Shown here in pieces: positions 35,223 through 45,076 of a stretch of DNA of 52,514 nt. Source of the stretch: Caldifarciminota bacterium (GTDB lineage: Bacteria > Hydrothermota > UBA3073); NCBI GenBank assembly GCA_030606335.1, contig JAUWGP010000020.1:1-52514 (forward strand). Reading direction: 5' to 3'. Made by a program: the position numbers and the translations under genes. The notes beneath the pieces are model-generated. The model was not told the origin of the DNA. It worked only from the letters and a program-made list of their open reading frames with translations, and searched no databases. The stretch's first letter is position 1, and each line of letters opens with the position of its first letter.

Positions 35223-35387
35223 TTAACTTTAGAGATAATCAAATAATACCTATAGGATTTACCATATAGGTATTTGACTGCCAGCAAAAGAAGACTTAAA
35301 TGAGATTGTTGAAAGTATTTATAATGAGGAACTTATACTTTTTATCTACAAAGATTAAGAGAATTCTTTATCTAATACAATTGATAT

Positions 35388-36167
35388 TTAACCTTTGGGA
35401 CGACGTCTAACCTTTACTTTATCACCTATTATTACATTAAACTTTCTTGTAAAAGAGTCATTTGGTAAAGATAGTTCCAGTAGTTCTGCACTACCCCATA
35501 TAGCAATGGGTGAGCTGCCTTCATATCTATCACTTATTCTGTTAATTGTGCAACTTTTCGTTTCAACTATAAAATTGTTGGTATTAATCCAGGAATGAGG
35601 AATATTTGTTATTGCATTTCCAAAATGGTCTATGTCAATAACTTCTCCAGATATACCATCAACAATTCTTTTTGGATAAGAAAGTGGAAGTTTGACAATT
35701 GACGATATTGGTTCTGATAATGCGGTCACGGAAATCCCTGAAGCGAGTTTAGCAGCTACTGGAGCAAACAAATCCCTTCCATGGAAAGTTGTAGATTGTA
35801 GTTCTTTGGAGATGATCCTGTATGCCTTGAATTTATCGTCTACCACGAGGCTTAAGACACCATTATCAGGAGCAACAAAGAAGTGGTTTTTTGTTTCAAC
35901 AATTATCGCCTTTCTCTTACTACCAACTCCCGGGTCTACAACCACAAGATGTATTGTTCCTTTTGGAAAATACTGATATGCCTTATACAATATAAGTGCT
36001 GCTTTTTTAATGTCTTGAGGAGGCACAGAATGAGTAATATCAACAAAGGTTAGATTAGGGTTAACTGCAAGCATTACACCCTTCATAACACCTACATACT
36101 CATCCTGACACCCAAAATCGGTTATAAGAGTGATGATTTGATTCTGTTTTATTTTATAAGTTCTCAT
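35388..36167 (-). CDS. SAM hydroxide adenosyltransferase (DUF62 / SAM hydrolase family)
   Basis: The motifs ITLITDFGCQDEYVGVMKGVM, HLVVVDPGVGSKRKA, FVAPDNGVLS and FHGRDLFAPVAAKLA define the fluorinase/chlorinase/SAM-hydrolase fold. Non-halogenating members split SAM to adenosine and methionine using water. I start at the ATG at 36167; a TTG 7 codons upstream lies inside a dispersed repeat (TTTTGCACAATACC) shared with 49559-49575 and so is unlikely to be the start. A promoter about 310 bp upstream gives a long leader with three hairpins. Confidence 0.85.
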   Translation of the reverse strand: MRTYKIKQNQIITLITDFGCQDEYVGVMKGVMLAVNPNLTFVDITHSVPPQDIKKAALILYKAYQYFPKGTIHLVVVDPGVGSKRKAIIVETKNHFFVAPDNGVLSLVVDDKFKAYRIISKELQSTTFHGRDLFAPVAAKLASGISVTALSEPISSIVKLPLSYPKRIVDGISGEVIDIDHFGNAITNIPHSWINTNNFIVETKSCTINRISDRYEGSSPIAIWGSAELLELSLPNDSFTRKFNVIIGDKVKVRRRPKG

Positions 36168-36183
36168 TTCCAAAATGGTATTG

Positions 36184-36222
36184 TGCAAAATCTAACCACA
36201 GATTCACCCAGTTAAATATTTA
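36184..36222. repeat. CACAGATTCACCC dispersed repeat, copy 2
   Basis: TTGTGCAAAATCTAACCACA continues with GATTCACCCAGTTAAAT. The inverted equivalent at 49530-49575 shares the whole stretch and the copy at 2156-2180 shares the second half. It abuts the 5' end of the SAM-hydrolase-type gene. Confidence 0.7.
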
Positions 36223-36291
36223 CAAAATTAGACATTGTCCCAAAGTTACGTGATGACATACAAAGTGACAATTGAAAGCTCACTATTATCA

Positions 36292-36353
36292 GCAGTGGCA
36301 AGCCACTGCACTCCAAAGTTAGTTCTATTTGGAGTGCATTACCTTGGTAATGC
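36292..36353. repeat. Three chained hairpins
   Basis: GCAGTGGC/GCCACTGC (36292-36309), TGCACTCCAAA/TTTGGAGTGCA (36307-36338) and GCATTACC/GGTAATGC (36336-36353) share bases at each joint, so the fold could switch between alternatives. It lies in the leader of the minus-strand SAM-hydrolase-type transcript. Similar palindromes are known as dispersed repeats in other bacteria. The remaining gap 36168-36600 holds promoters and AT-rich DNA. Confidence 0.8.
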
Positions 36354-36456
36354 AAAATATTGAGTGCCTGCCTGCGGTAGGCAAGTTGTCATTTTAACAT
36401 TTATTTTTTTATATTTAATATTAACGCTGTGGTATCTGTTGTTTTTCATATTCTAT

Positions 36457-36484
36457 TTGACATTATTTCCCAAATTATTATAAT
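36457..36484 (+). promoter_or_regulatory. Possible plus-strand promoter overlapping a minus-strand one
   Basis: TTGACA at 36457-36462 and TATAAT at 36479-36484, 16 bp apart. Its -10 overlaps that of the minus-strand promoter at 36477-36505 by 4 bp. Confidence 0.5.
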
Positions 36485-36505
36485 ATGAAAAGGATAAAAT
36501 GTCAA
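36477..36505 (-). promoter_or_regulatory. Consensus promoter toward the SAM-hydrolase-type gene
   Basis: On the minus strand TTGACA, 17 bp, TATAAT. It faces the gene at 36167 with an untranslated leader of about 300 nt. Confidence 0.75.
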
Positions 36506-36530
36506 GGGAAATTTATCAATTCTTTTTCAC

Positions 36531-36559
36531 TTGACAATTATTCTTTTGTATGGTATAAT
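36531..36559 (+). promoter_or_regulatory. Consensus promoter for the tamA/tamB-like pair
   Basis: TTGACA at 36531-36536, 17 bp, TATAAT at 36554-36559 with extended ATGG. The ATG of the barrel gene is about 35 nt after the expected start site. Confidence 0.85.
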
Positions 36560-36600
36560 CACAAATTGACAATGGATGTATATAAATATAGATAGAAAAT

Positions 36601-38328
36601 ATGCATAAGGTATTATATATACAGATGTTAGGTATCATTTTATCCTGTTTGTTTTTCAGCACTGTTAGAGCAGAAGAGGTGCTTATAATTGGTGGAATTG
36701 ATTTTGAGGGAAACGAGACCTTCTCAAGCAAGCTCTTACGCCCCATTGCTAGGATTAAAAGTGGTGATAAATTCGATGAGTTTTTTGTTAAAATAGGTAA
36801 AAATCGTTTAATAAATTACTACATGTCGCAAGGGTTTTTTGATGTAGATATCAAATGGGAGAGAAGACTTGTACAGTATAAGGTAGACAATATAATACAC
36901 ATTAAGGAAGGCAGGAGAGCAAAAGTAGATACAGTTATTTTCAATGGCAATAATATATTTGATGATAATGAGCTTACCGCTATGTCTTATATAAAGACAG
37001 GCGGGTTTCTTATACAATATGAGATATTTAATACGAGATATAATGTTTTAAAGGCCTATTCAAAGAAGGGTTATATAAGGGCTCAGGTAACAACTGACAC
37101 ATTGCAAAAGAGTAAATACCATTATGTTCTGACATTAAATATTAAAGAGGGACATCAGGTATATATAGGTGATATAAATATTAGAGGTAACCAGAGAGTA
37201 CGGAGAAAGATAATAGAGCGTGAGTTTAAAGTAAAACAAGGTGATTTATACAACCCTGAGAAGGTAAATGAAACCCAAATAGGAATATACTCTACAGGGC
37301 TATTTGAATTTGTGAAATATGATGTAGTTGAGTATACAGATAGAGATACGGTTGAGTTAGTATTTTCCGTTAAAGAGAGACCGCCAAGGAGTATAACCTT
37401 TGGTACAGGTTACGTCTATTCGGATAAAAATCCAAACCGCTTATCTGTAAAAATAGGCTGGAGGCATAATAATGTCTGGGGAAATGCTCAGAAATTTGCA
37501 ATAAAGCCCCACTATGAAACTGATTTTTCAGAATATAAAAAGGGGAGACTTGAACTTGCTTATGAGGAATCATATTTCCTCAATACAACATTTAAGAGTG
37601 GTGTTAATGTATATATACAACGGGAAAAAAGGGATGATGAGGAAGAGGATATAATAGGAACCAATGTAAATTTAGGAAAGTATCTCGGTCGATATACTCA
37701 GGCTGCAATACGTTATCAATTCGAAGACTTAATAAAAGAGGGTGACCATACGTGGATTAGTTCCCTGCTTTTGTCTATATCTTGTGATAAGAAGAATGAT
37801 ATATTCTATCCAAGTAGAGGAGTAGTCTCTCTTTTGACCCATGAGTATGCTGGCAGGCTACTTGGTGGAGATGTGGACTTTCAAAAATTGGTAATGGAGA
37901 ATATACTTTATAAAAGAATTACGTATGGTGTTTTGGCTACAAGGATAAAGGCTGGATGTATCTGGGAAGATAGGAATATTCCAGATAATCAGAAGTTTGC
38001 TATAGGGGGTATGGGTTCGGTTAGAGGATATGATCAGGAGTCAATTGGTCCAGAAGTTGGTGCCAGACGAAAGGCAAGAGTGATGCTTGTCATGAACGTT
38101 GAGTTCAGATTGACAATTCTTAGTAACTTTGAACTTACGTATTTTATTGATACAGGAGGACTTTGGAATGCACTACAGGATATAAATCTTACAGAAAATA
38201 CAGGTATATCAGGTGGAGTGGGTATTGGATATAGAAGTCCTATAGGGCCAATCAGGCTGGATTATGCCCATCGTCTGAAGGGTCCTAATGGTGGGAATTT
38301 TTACCTCACAATTGGTTATATGTATTAA
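36601..38328 (+). CDS. tamA: BamA/TamA-family outer-membrane barrel protein
   Basis: A signal peptide (1-24, ending VRA) is followed by three POTRA-like repeats (about 27-255; IDFEGNETFSSKLL, VIFNGNNIFDDNEL, INIRGNQRVRRKII) and a C-terminal 16-strand barrel (about 260-575) with the conserved GMGSVRGYDQE loop and LDYAHRLKG. The family inserts or exports proteins at the outer membrane. TamA is suggested by three POTRA domains and by the tamB-like gene 21 bp downstream. The last residue is Tyr in GYMY, as in barrel-assembly signals. Confidence 0.88.
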   Translation: MHKVLYIQMLGIILSCLFFSTVRAEEVLIIGGIDFEGNETFSSKLLRPIARIKSGDKFDEFFVKIGKNRLINYYMSQGFFDVDIKWERRLVQYKVDNIIHIKEGRRAKVDTVIFNGNNIFDDNELTAMSYIKTGGFLIQYEIFNTRYNVLKAYSKKGYIRAQVTTDTLQKSKYHYVLTLNIKEGHQVYIGDINIRGNQRVRRKIIEREFKVKQGDLYNPEKVNETQIGIYSTGLFEFVKYDVVEYTDRDTVELVFSVKERPPRSITFGTGYVYSDKNPNRLSVKIGWRHNNVWGNAQKFAIKPHYETDFSEYKKGRLELAYEESYFLNTTFKSGVNVYIQREKRDDEEEDIIGTNVNLGKYLGRYTQAAIRYQFEDLIKEGDHTWISSLLLSISCDKKNDIFYPSRGVVSLLTHEYAGRLLGGDVDFQKLVMENILYKRITYGVLATRIKAGCIWEDRNIPDNQKFAIGGMGSVRGYDQESIGPEVGARRKARVMLVMNVEFRLTILSNFELTYFIDTGGLWNALQDINLTENTGISGGVGIGYRSPIGPIRLDYAHRLKGPNGGNFYLTIGYMY

Positions 38329-38349
38329 TTTTTTTAAAGTTATAAACTT

Positions 38350-41300
38350 ATGAAGAAATGGATTACTATAGGTGTTATCCTGTGTTTATGCATCGCATTA
38401 ATTTTTATTGCACGCACAGAAATTGTAAGAAACAGGATTATAGATTTTGTATATAATACATCAAATGGTTTTATAGAAATAGGTAACATCGAAGGCAACC
38501 TGTTGTTTAATATAAGGATATACAACCTTAAATTAGGAGAAGTCGTAGAAGTAGATACTGTAACATTACATTACTCTCCTCTATCGCTGCTATTGCGTAG
38601 AGTTCAGTATTTAGATGCAGGAGAAGTGATAATTAATAAACCAACAGGAGGTGGAGAAGCGACGACATCCTTTGTTTTACCAGTAGATGTTGATATGTTT
38701 ATGATAAGGAGACTGAAATTTAGGGCATTTCCTGAAGCAGGAGAAATAGGTTTATTAGGAGTCAATGGCTCGATTGCAAGAATTATGGGTGGAGTGAGTA
38801 TAACTCTGTATGTAGATGGGGGCGACGCAATGGATATACACATATCCAAAGCAGACGGTATTATAACATACAAGGATGGAATAGTATACATAAAGGAGAT
38901 GTGGGTCAGCACGGAAGAGTCACGAGTTCTTATAAGCGGTAAATTTGGCGGAGAAACATTTGTACTGGGTATACGTAAATTAAAGATAGCATTAAAGGAA
39001 TTCAATCATCTATTAAAAGAGAATGTGTCAGGATATCTCTATGGCAGCCTACATTTAAAAAAAGAAGAGCAATTGGCAGGTAAAGCCAACCTTACTTTAA
39101 AAGATATTTCATTCAGGGATTATACAATAAATAATGGAAATATGGAGATAACACTTAAAGAAAATGTGATAGATTTAGTGTTGAAAAGTATTAAAACATT
39201 TGGAGGTAAAATAGATGGTATTGCAAGGATAAAGCTTTCACCCTTCTCCTATGAATTCCATACGCAGCTTTCTAACATAGATATTAATAATGCTGTTGGC
39301 AACTTAGAGACTTCCCTCTCTGGTGAGATGTCAATTATAGGTAATTTAGACGCAGGTAAGATAGACCTAAATATTGCTGGTTCTGTGGCTCAAAAGGAAA
39401 TCGAGAGTATAAAAGGTAGTATCCTATTTGGAAGAGAAATAGAGATTGAAAATATGGTCATAAATGATCGGTTATCCATTTTTGGAAGAATTAGTGATGA
39501 TAAGTTGGATTTAAGTATAACATCTGAGAGTTTCGATATTTCGCCATTCTTACCCATTACAGGTTTCCTCAATAGTGAAGTAAAGATTTCTGGGAAGATT
39601 ATACACCCCACACTCTCAGGTTCTTTCTATATAGAGGATTTTCAATATAAAAATTTTCAGGCAAGGTATGTTTCATCAAATTTTAATATAGAGACATTCA
39701 AGGAACCGTTTCTGGGAAACGTCGATTTCGCAGTAGTCCAGGCTTCCTCACCCTGGGCTAAGATTGATAACTTAGAGGGTAAGATAACAATGGCAGATAA
39801 GACCACGTTTAATATAAAAGGAGATGGGGAGGATATAGTTTTTTCCCTGATTGGTAAGATGACTGGAGAAGATGTTCTTTTAGATACAATTATGTATTCA
39901 TCACGGGGGATAACGCTGAGCAATGCTTCATCTGTAAAGCTCAGGATTGGATTGCCCTCTATATTTATAGATAGGTGTATAATGAATATCGATGGTGGTT
40001 ATTTTGAATGCAAAGGAAGATATAATCCGAATGATATGGACCTTGTATTTATAGGGGAGGAGGTTTCTGTAACGTCAATCTGGCGAGATGTTAAGGGAAG
40101 GATGAGTATATGGATAGAGCTTAAAGGCGATATCAGGTCACCATCAATTGGAATAGAACAGAGAGTTATAGAGGTCTTCTATTCTGGGATTAAGATTGAT
40201 ACAATATTAATAGCTGCTGAGTATTCACAAGAAATGCTTAAGATTGATAAGTGTAATATAACTATTGGAGGAGCACAATCTATGGTGAACGGTAATATTC
40301 CGATGGGTCTCTTCCCATTTTCTATGCCAGAGGAAGGTATGAATCTTGAGGTTAGACTGAAGGATCTACCGGCACAGGTTTGGAAACCTCTGAGGAGATA
40401 CGTTATAATACAAGGAGGCAGGACTGATGTAGACCTTGTTATATCAGGTTCAGCCCTATCACCTGATATAACAGGGCATATCGAATTGGATGATCTAAGC
40501 TTACGTGCTCCTCTATATGGAATCTCTCTAACTAAACTCAATTCGAGTATACATTTCTCACAGGATAGGGTGAATATCGAGAGTTTTGGTGCAAGAAGTG
40601 GGGATGGAAATATTAATTTAGATGGTTACTTGATTATCTCTTCGCTTTCCCAAGAGGATATAGAACTTTCTATTGGTTTTAGAGGTAGTGGCATAGAGTT
40701 TCAAATTCCTGAGATAGAGGGTAAAGTTGATATGGATATATCGTTGAGTGGAAATCTTGGTCATCCTGTAATAAAGGGAAATGTAGATATAAAAGAGGCA
40801 TTAGCTATGGTAACACTGGGACCGAAACCAACAGTACCGTTGGAGCAGGAATTTGATCTTGATGTTACATTAATTGCTGAACGTATTTGGGTTAAAAGTC
40901 CTCTCCCCTTAGCAATAAATCCAATACCAGAGTTACAGAATCCCTTTTTAGACCTTGAGTTAGGTGGAACGATTGTGATGGTAAAGAGAGAGAGAGAGAT
41001 ATTCCTTACCGGGGCTATGGATGTAGTACAGGGGTATTTCTACTATATAGATAGACCTTTTGAGGTAACTGAGGGGAGTTTTGTCTTCGATAATATACAG
41101 GGGATTGACCCACAGATAAGCCTTGAGGCAAAAAGTGATGTTATATACTCTGTGTTCGTGGAGGATGAGACTCAATTAGATACTACAACCGTCTTCATAT
41201 CATTAGGCGGAAGACCGAGTCAACTCCAGTTTTCAATATACTCTGAACCTGAACTTCCTCTGGAGGGTATAATAGTTATGCTTTCCCTTAACGCACCATG

Positions 41301-41622
41301 GGGTGAATTTGATCCCGCAAATGTATCTGACAGATTATTAAATCTTCTTATTAGAGGAACGATATTGGCGGAAGTTGAGAAGATGTTGGGTGTAGATGCT
41401 CTTCGCGTAGAAACAATCTTTTTTGGTGAGGAAAGAAGAGCCAAGATTACAGCAGGTAAATACCTTTCTCAGGATCTATATGCAAGTTATACAAAGGATA
41501 TTTTATCACCCACCTGGAGTTTTAAAACCACCTATAGAGTTTTTAAAGGCTTATCACTCATGGGGGAGAGGACTGAAGAGGATGAGTACAATGTTGGTAT
41601 GGAGGTAGAGGTACGGTATTGA
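38350..41622 (+). CDS. tamB: TamB-like translocation and assembly module (DUF490)
   Basis: The 1090-residue protein has one N-terminal membrane helix (about 4-22) and then long beta-rich repeats of the AsmA/TamB type. The C-terminal TamB (DUF490) domain at about 760-1090 contains ITGHIELDDLSLRAPLYG, GYFYYIDRPFEVTEGSFVF and the late ILAEVEKMLGVDALRVE. Such proteins bridge inner and outer membranes, guiding barrel proteins or lipids. It follows the tamA-like gene by 21 bp. At about 1090 residues it is slightly shorter than E. coli TamB. Confidence 0.88.
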   Translation: MKKWITIGVILCLCIALIFIARTEIVRNRIIDFVYNTSNGFIEIGNIEGNLLFNIRIYNLKLGEVVEVDTVTLHYSPLSLLLRRVQYLDAGEVIINKPTGGGEATTSFVLPVDVDMFMIRRLKFRAFPEAGEIGLLGVNGSIARIMGGVSITLYVDGGDAMDIHISKADGIITYKDGIVYIKEMWVSTEESRVLISGKFGGETFVLGIRKLKIALKEFNHLLKENVSGYLYGSLHLKKEEQLAGKANLTLKDISFRDYTINNGNMEITLKENVIDLVLKSIKTFGGKIDGIARIKLSPFSYEFHTQLSNIDINNAVGNLETSLSGEMSIIGNLDAGKIDLNIAGSVAQKEIESIKGSILFGREIEIENMVINDRLSIFGRISDDKLDLSITSESFDISPFLPITGFLNSEVKISGKIIHPTLSGSFYIEDFQYKNFQARYVSSNFNIETFKEPFLGNVDFAVVQASSPWAKIDNLEGKITMADKTTFNIKGDGEDIVFSLIGKMTGEDVLLDTIMYSSRGITLSNASSVKLRIGLPSIFIDRCIMNIDGGYFECKGRYNPNDMDLVFIGEEVSVTSIWRDVKGRMSIWIELKGDIRSPSIGIEQRVIEVFYSGIKIDTILIAAEYSQEMLKIDKCNITIGGAQSMVNGNIPMGLFPFSMPEEGMNLEVRLKDLPAQVWKPLRRYVIIQGGRTDVDLVISGSALSPDITGHIELDDLSLRAPLYGISLTKLNSSIHFSQDRVNIESFGARSGDGNINLDGYLIISSLSQEDIELSIGFRGSGIEFQIPEIEGKVDMDISLSGNLGHPVIKGNVDIKEALAMVTLGPKPTVPLEQEFDLDVTLIAERIWVKSPLPLAINPIPELQNPFLDLELGGTIVMVKREREIFLTGAMDVVQGYFYYIDRPFEVTEGSFVFDNIQGIDPQISLEAKSDVIYSVFVEDETQLDTTTVFISLGGRPSQLQFSIYSEPELPLEGIIVMLSLNAPWGEFDPANVSDRLLNLLIRGTILAEVEKMLGVDALRVETIFFGEERRAKITAGKYLSQDLYASYTKDILSPTWSFKTTYRVFKGLSLMGERTEEDEYNVGMEVEVRY

Positions 41623-41639
41623 ACAGTCACATATCGGTT

Positions 41640-41785
41640 ATCAGTAAGTAGTAAGCAGAATGTTAAATGTTGAATGTTAAATGTTGAATGTTAATTGTTG
41701 ATTGAAGATTTACAATTTACTTTTGCCATTTGCCATTTGACTTTTTACTTTATCCTTTAACCTTTTTACTTTTGACTTTTTCCGT
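41640..41785. repeat. Word-like low-complexity tract
   Basis: AATGTTAAATGTTGAATGTT words run into TTTGCCATTTGCCATTTGAC and CTTTTTACTTTATCCTTTAA words. The second part is the complement of words seen at 10696-10760. It separates tamB from the VWA gene. Confidence 0.7.
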
Positions 41786-43657
41786 ATGTTCTATCAACCA
41801 AATATATATATATTTCTTATCCTGATTCTTATCGGGATTTTTTTAATATTTCTTTTTTACAGGAAGGATACGATAGTTGCAAGGTCATTGAGAATAACAT
41901 CAGTAATCATTCTGGTGCTTCTTTTAGTTGAACCTATATTCTTTGCGTTTATCTCGAGGGAGACACTTGCAGTACTTATAGATACGTCAAAGAGTATGGA
42001 ACCAAAGAAAGACACTTTAAAGTGGTGGATGCAGAGAATTGATTCCCTACCCTTAAGAAAGCAGAATTTCTGGTTTGATACAACCCTTTACAATAGAAAG
42101 GATGGTGGTGGAGCTACCGATATAACAAAGGCAATTGAACTACTACCATCAAATATAGGCTCAGTATTATTATTGTCTGATGGAATTTATACAAGGGGTA
42201 GAGACCCGTCGACTGTGGAGTTTTCAATACCAGTATATCCAATACCATTGGAACAAAAGGGAGGAGAAGAATTTAGAATAGTTGGTTATAGAAGAAATTA
42301 CTATGTATATAAAGGAGATACCACAATATTAGAGGCAGTAATCGAAGGAGAGGGTTGTGAAAATATACCTGCATGGTTTATACTTTATGAAGCAGAAGAT
42401 GAAATCACCAAGGTTCCTGTTCTACTTCCACCTGATGGAACAAGAAAATCCTACAGACTTGAGATTGTGCCTGATAGTCCTGGTGTACATATTTATACCC
42501 TGCGACTTAATGTAGAAGGGAAAGAGAGTAGCTTATCCTTTCCCATGAATGTTCTGGATAGGCGTATCAGAGTACTTTATATATCAAAAAGTCCATCTTT
42601 TAATCTCAAATTTATAAAGATAGAGCTTCTAAAGGATCCCAAGGTTGAATTTAACTCAATTATAGAACTTGCAGAAAGCAGATGGCTGATTAATGGTGAG
42701 ATGAAAAATGGTGATATTGATATTGAAAATCGTGTAAAAATGTTGGATCCTGATGTGATCTTTTTAGAAGGCATCGAGGTTTCATATGTGAAAAAGTATA
42801 TCGATGATGGAGGAAGATGTTTTGTCGTAGGAAAGGGGCAAATTTCTCCTTTTATATTAGGTAAAAAACCAGAAAGGGAAGCAAAATTACAATTCATTGA
42901 GGAAGCGTTTGTTCAATCGGATGAATCGTTTCCTTTCCTTGTCTTTTTTGATGTAATAGGAGTCAAAAGGGGAGTAAAAATACTTGCAGATGTACAGGAG
43001 ATAAAAACTGCACAGGGGAATATGGCAGTATTTGCAACTATGGCTTATGGTGAAGGGGAGATTTACAGTATCGCCTCAGAGGACCTTACTCCTATTTCTT
43101 TTTCCCCCATAAGAGAATCACGATTCTGGATAGATTTAATAAGGTGGATTATACAAAGGGGAGATGTGATACATATGGAGACCGACAAACCAGTTTATAA
43201 ACCAGGAGATAATATAAGGATAACTGCAGAGACCAGACATATCATTCAAGACGATATATCTGTAGAAGTTAGGAATCTAAATGATCAGAGATTGGAAAAG
43301 GAATATAAGGAAGAAAAATATCTGTATAAGAAGACACCTACCACTTATGAGCTGGTCATTGACTATCTACCTCCTGGAAGATATGAATACACATCGAGGG
43401 TAGGGGAGAATTATTTAAAGGGGGAATTTTATGTAGAAGAACCCATTGCAGAAAATCCGACACCTTATGCAGACTTCAGACTTTTAACTGAACTCGCATT
43501 AAGGAGTAGAGGTAGGATAATTCATAGTCCAGAGGATATTCGAATTTCGATGGGTGGGAGTAGGGAAAAGTATCCTCTTTTCCCCTCGAAATATCCATTT
43601 CTTATTATTTTGCTTATTGTTCTTCTTTCGATAGAATGGTGGGTTCTCAGAAAATAG
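41786..43657 (+). CDS. Membrane protein with VWA-like domain and class I amidotransferase-like region
   Basis: Two N-terminal helices (about 7-25 and 36-55) precede a VWA-type domain with the MIDAS string DTSKS at 66-70, GGGATDI and LLSDGIYTRG. A central region (about 255-460) has a class I glutamine amidotransferase-like look (VLYISKSPSFNLKFIK, DPDVIFLEG, GEIYSIASEDLTP) as in BatA-like/DUF4159 membrane proteins. A final helix at 602-619 ends the protein (FLIILLIVLLSIEWWVLRK). The function is unknown; such proteins are often found with AAA ATPases, but none is adjacent here. Confidence 0.72.
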   Translation: MFYQPNIYIFLILILIGIFLIFLFYRKDTIVARSLRITSVIILVLLLVEPIFFAFISRETLAVLIDTSKSMEPKKDTLKWWMQRIDSLPLRKQNFWFDTTLYNRKDGGGATDITKAIELLPSNIGSVLLLSDGIYTRGRDPSTVEFSIPVYPIPLEQKGGEEFRIVGYRRNYYVYKGDTTILEAVIEGEGCENIPAWFILYEAEDEITKVPVLLPPDGTRKSYRLEIVPDSPGVHIYTLRLNVEGKESSLSFPMNVLDRRIRVLYISKSPSFNLKFIKIELLKDPKVEFNSIIELAESRWLINGEMKNGDIDIENRVKMLDPDVIFLEGIEVSYVKKYIDDGGRCFVVGKGQISPFILGKKPEREAKLQFIEEAFVQSDESFPFLVFFDVIGVKRGVKILADVQEIKTAQGNMAVFATMAYGEGEIYSIASEDLTPISFSPIRESRFWIDLIRWIIQRGDVIHMETDKPVYKPGDNIRITAETRHIIQDDISVEVRNLNDQRLEKEYKEEKYLYKKTPTTYELVIDYLPPGRYEYTSRVGENYLKGEFYVEEPIAENPTPYADFRLLTELALRSRGRIIHSPEDIRISMGGSREKYPLFPSKYPFLIILLIVLLSIEWWVLRK

Positions 43658-43851
43658 TGCTATTGTTATTAAAGAGCTTTTAACGAAAAGGTAGTCACAA
43701 CTTTTAAGTTGCGTATAGGAAGGGTAGTCAAATACTTTAGGCTGCGAAGTACATTCTGATGTTACTTAGAAGCGATTACCGACTTATTAACGCAAGTTGG
43801 AGCTGGCGGCTACAAGTTATTGACCACTACTAATTTTTAAATGGAGATAAT

Positions 43852-45000
43852 ATGATTTACCTTGATCATAATGCAACAACCATGGTGGATGAAAGAGTAC
43901 TTTCAAAGATGATGCCGTATTTTATTAATATTTTTGGAAATCCTTCATCTTTACATAGGGTAGGACAGGATGCAAAAAGAGCAGTTGAGGGATCAAGAGA
44001 GACAATAGCAAATTGTCTTGGGTGTAACCCTGAAGAAGTATACTTTACTTCTGGAGGAACAGAATCTAATAATCTTGCAATAAAGGGAACAGCCTGGAGA
44101 AACAGAAAAAAGGGAAATCACATAATAACCTCCACAATAGAACATCATGCAGTTTTAACTCCCTGCAAATGGCTTGCAAAAGAGGGATTTAGTGTTTCTT
44201 ATATATCAGCAGATTCGAAAGGAATAGTAGATATCGATGCATTAAAAAGAGCGATTATACCTGAGACAATTCTCATCTCAATTATGTGGGTGAATAATGA
44301 GGTTGGGACAATACAACCTGTTGAAGAAATAGCAGAGATTTCAAAGGAAAGAGATATTACTTTTCATACAGATGCTGTACAGGCAATTGGAAAGATTCCT
44401 GTGAATCTCAAGAAGATTGATATTGATATGTTATCTCTTTCGGGACACAAATTATACGGGCCCAAAGGCATAGGTGTATTATTCGTCAGGAAGGAGTCTA
44501 AAATCGAACCACTTATTCATGGTGGAAGTCATGAGAGAAATCTTCGTGCAGGAACAGAAAATGTACCAGGTATTGTTGGTCTTGCTGAGGCAATTAATAT
44601 TGCTACAACCGAAATAAAAGAAGAGAATGAGAGATTGTTAGGTTTGAGAAACAAACTGGAACAGGGTTTGATGGGACGAATTTCAGATATTATCATATAT
44701 GGGCATAGTAAAAAAAGGGTTGTTAATACTGTCTCTGTAGGCATAAGAAATGTGGAGGGTGAATCTGTATTGATGTATCTTGATTTCGAAGATATCTCTG
44801 CATCCTCAGGTTCTGCCTGTGCATCTGGCTCTACTGAACCCTCACATGTGCTTCTTGAAATGGGTGTCGACCAACAACTCGCTTCCGGGTCGCTTCGTTT
44901 CAGTCTGGGAAGGGAAAATACTGAGGAAGATATAGATAAGGTCCTTATAACTCTACCTCAAATCGTGGAAAAATTACGTTCAATGTCCCCTGATAGATAG
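43852..45000 (+). CDS. nifS: Cysteine desulfurase (NifS/IscS type)
   Basis: The PLP lysine is Lys200 in LSLSGHKLYGPKG; the persulfide cysteine is Cys323 in SSGSACASGS; substrate motifs MIYLDHNATT, FTSGGTESNN and RAGTENVPG are present. It takes sulfur from cysteine for Fe-S clusters and thio-modifications. Its probable scaffold partner (11825-12229) is 31 kb away, so the two are unlinked. TGGAGATA precedes the ATG. The 195-bp gap before it has degenerate repeat words only. The 382-residue length is normal. Confidence 0.95.
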   Translation: MIYLDHNATTMVDERVLSKMMPYFINIFGNPSSLHRVGQDAKRAVEGSRETIANCLGCNPEEVYFTSGGTESNNLAIKGTAWRNRKKGNHIITSTIEHHAVLTPCKWLAKEGFSVSYISADSKGIVDIDALKRAIIPETILISIMWVNNEVGTIQPVEEIAEISKERDITFHTDAVQAIGKIPVNLKKIDIDMLSLSGHKLYGPKGIGVLFVRKESKIEPLIHGGSHERNLRAGTENVPGIVGLAEAINIATTEIKEENERLLGLRNKLEQGLMGRISDIIIYGHSKKRVVNTVSVGIRNVEGESVLMYLDFEDISASSGSACASGSTEPSHVLLEMGVDQQLASGSLRFSLGRENTEEDIDKVLITLPQIVEKLRSMSPDR

Positions 45001-45076
45001 ATACTTTTTACTTTAATAGTAATCAGCTCAATCCCTGCCTACCGGCGGGTAAGAGCTTAATCCATTGACTTTTTTC

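Noticed and set aside
39657-39923. Open frames opposite tamB
   Set aside because: They are low-quality shadows within a long continuous DUF490 gene.
43658-43851. Possible regulatory RNA upstream of the cysteine desulfurase
   Set aside because: The sequence looks like degenerate copies of dispersed repeat words (GTAGTC...), with no stable hairpin or promoter.
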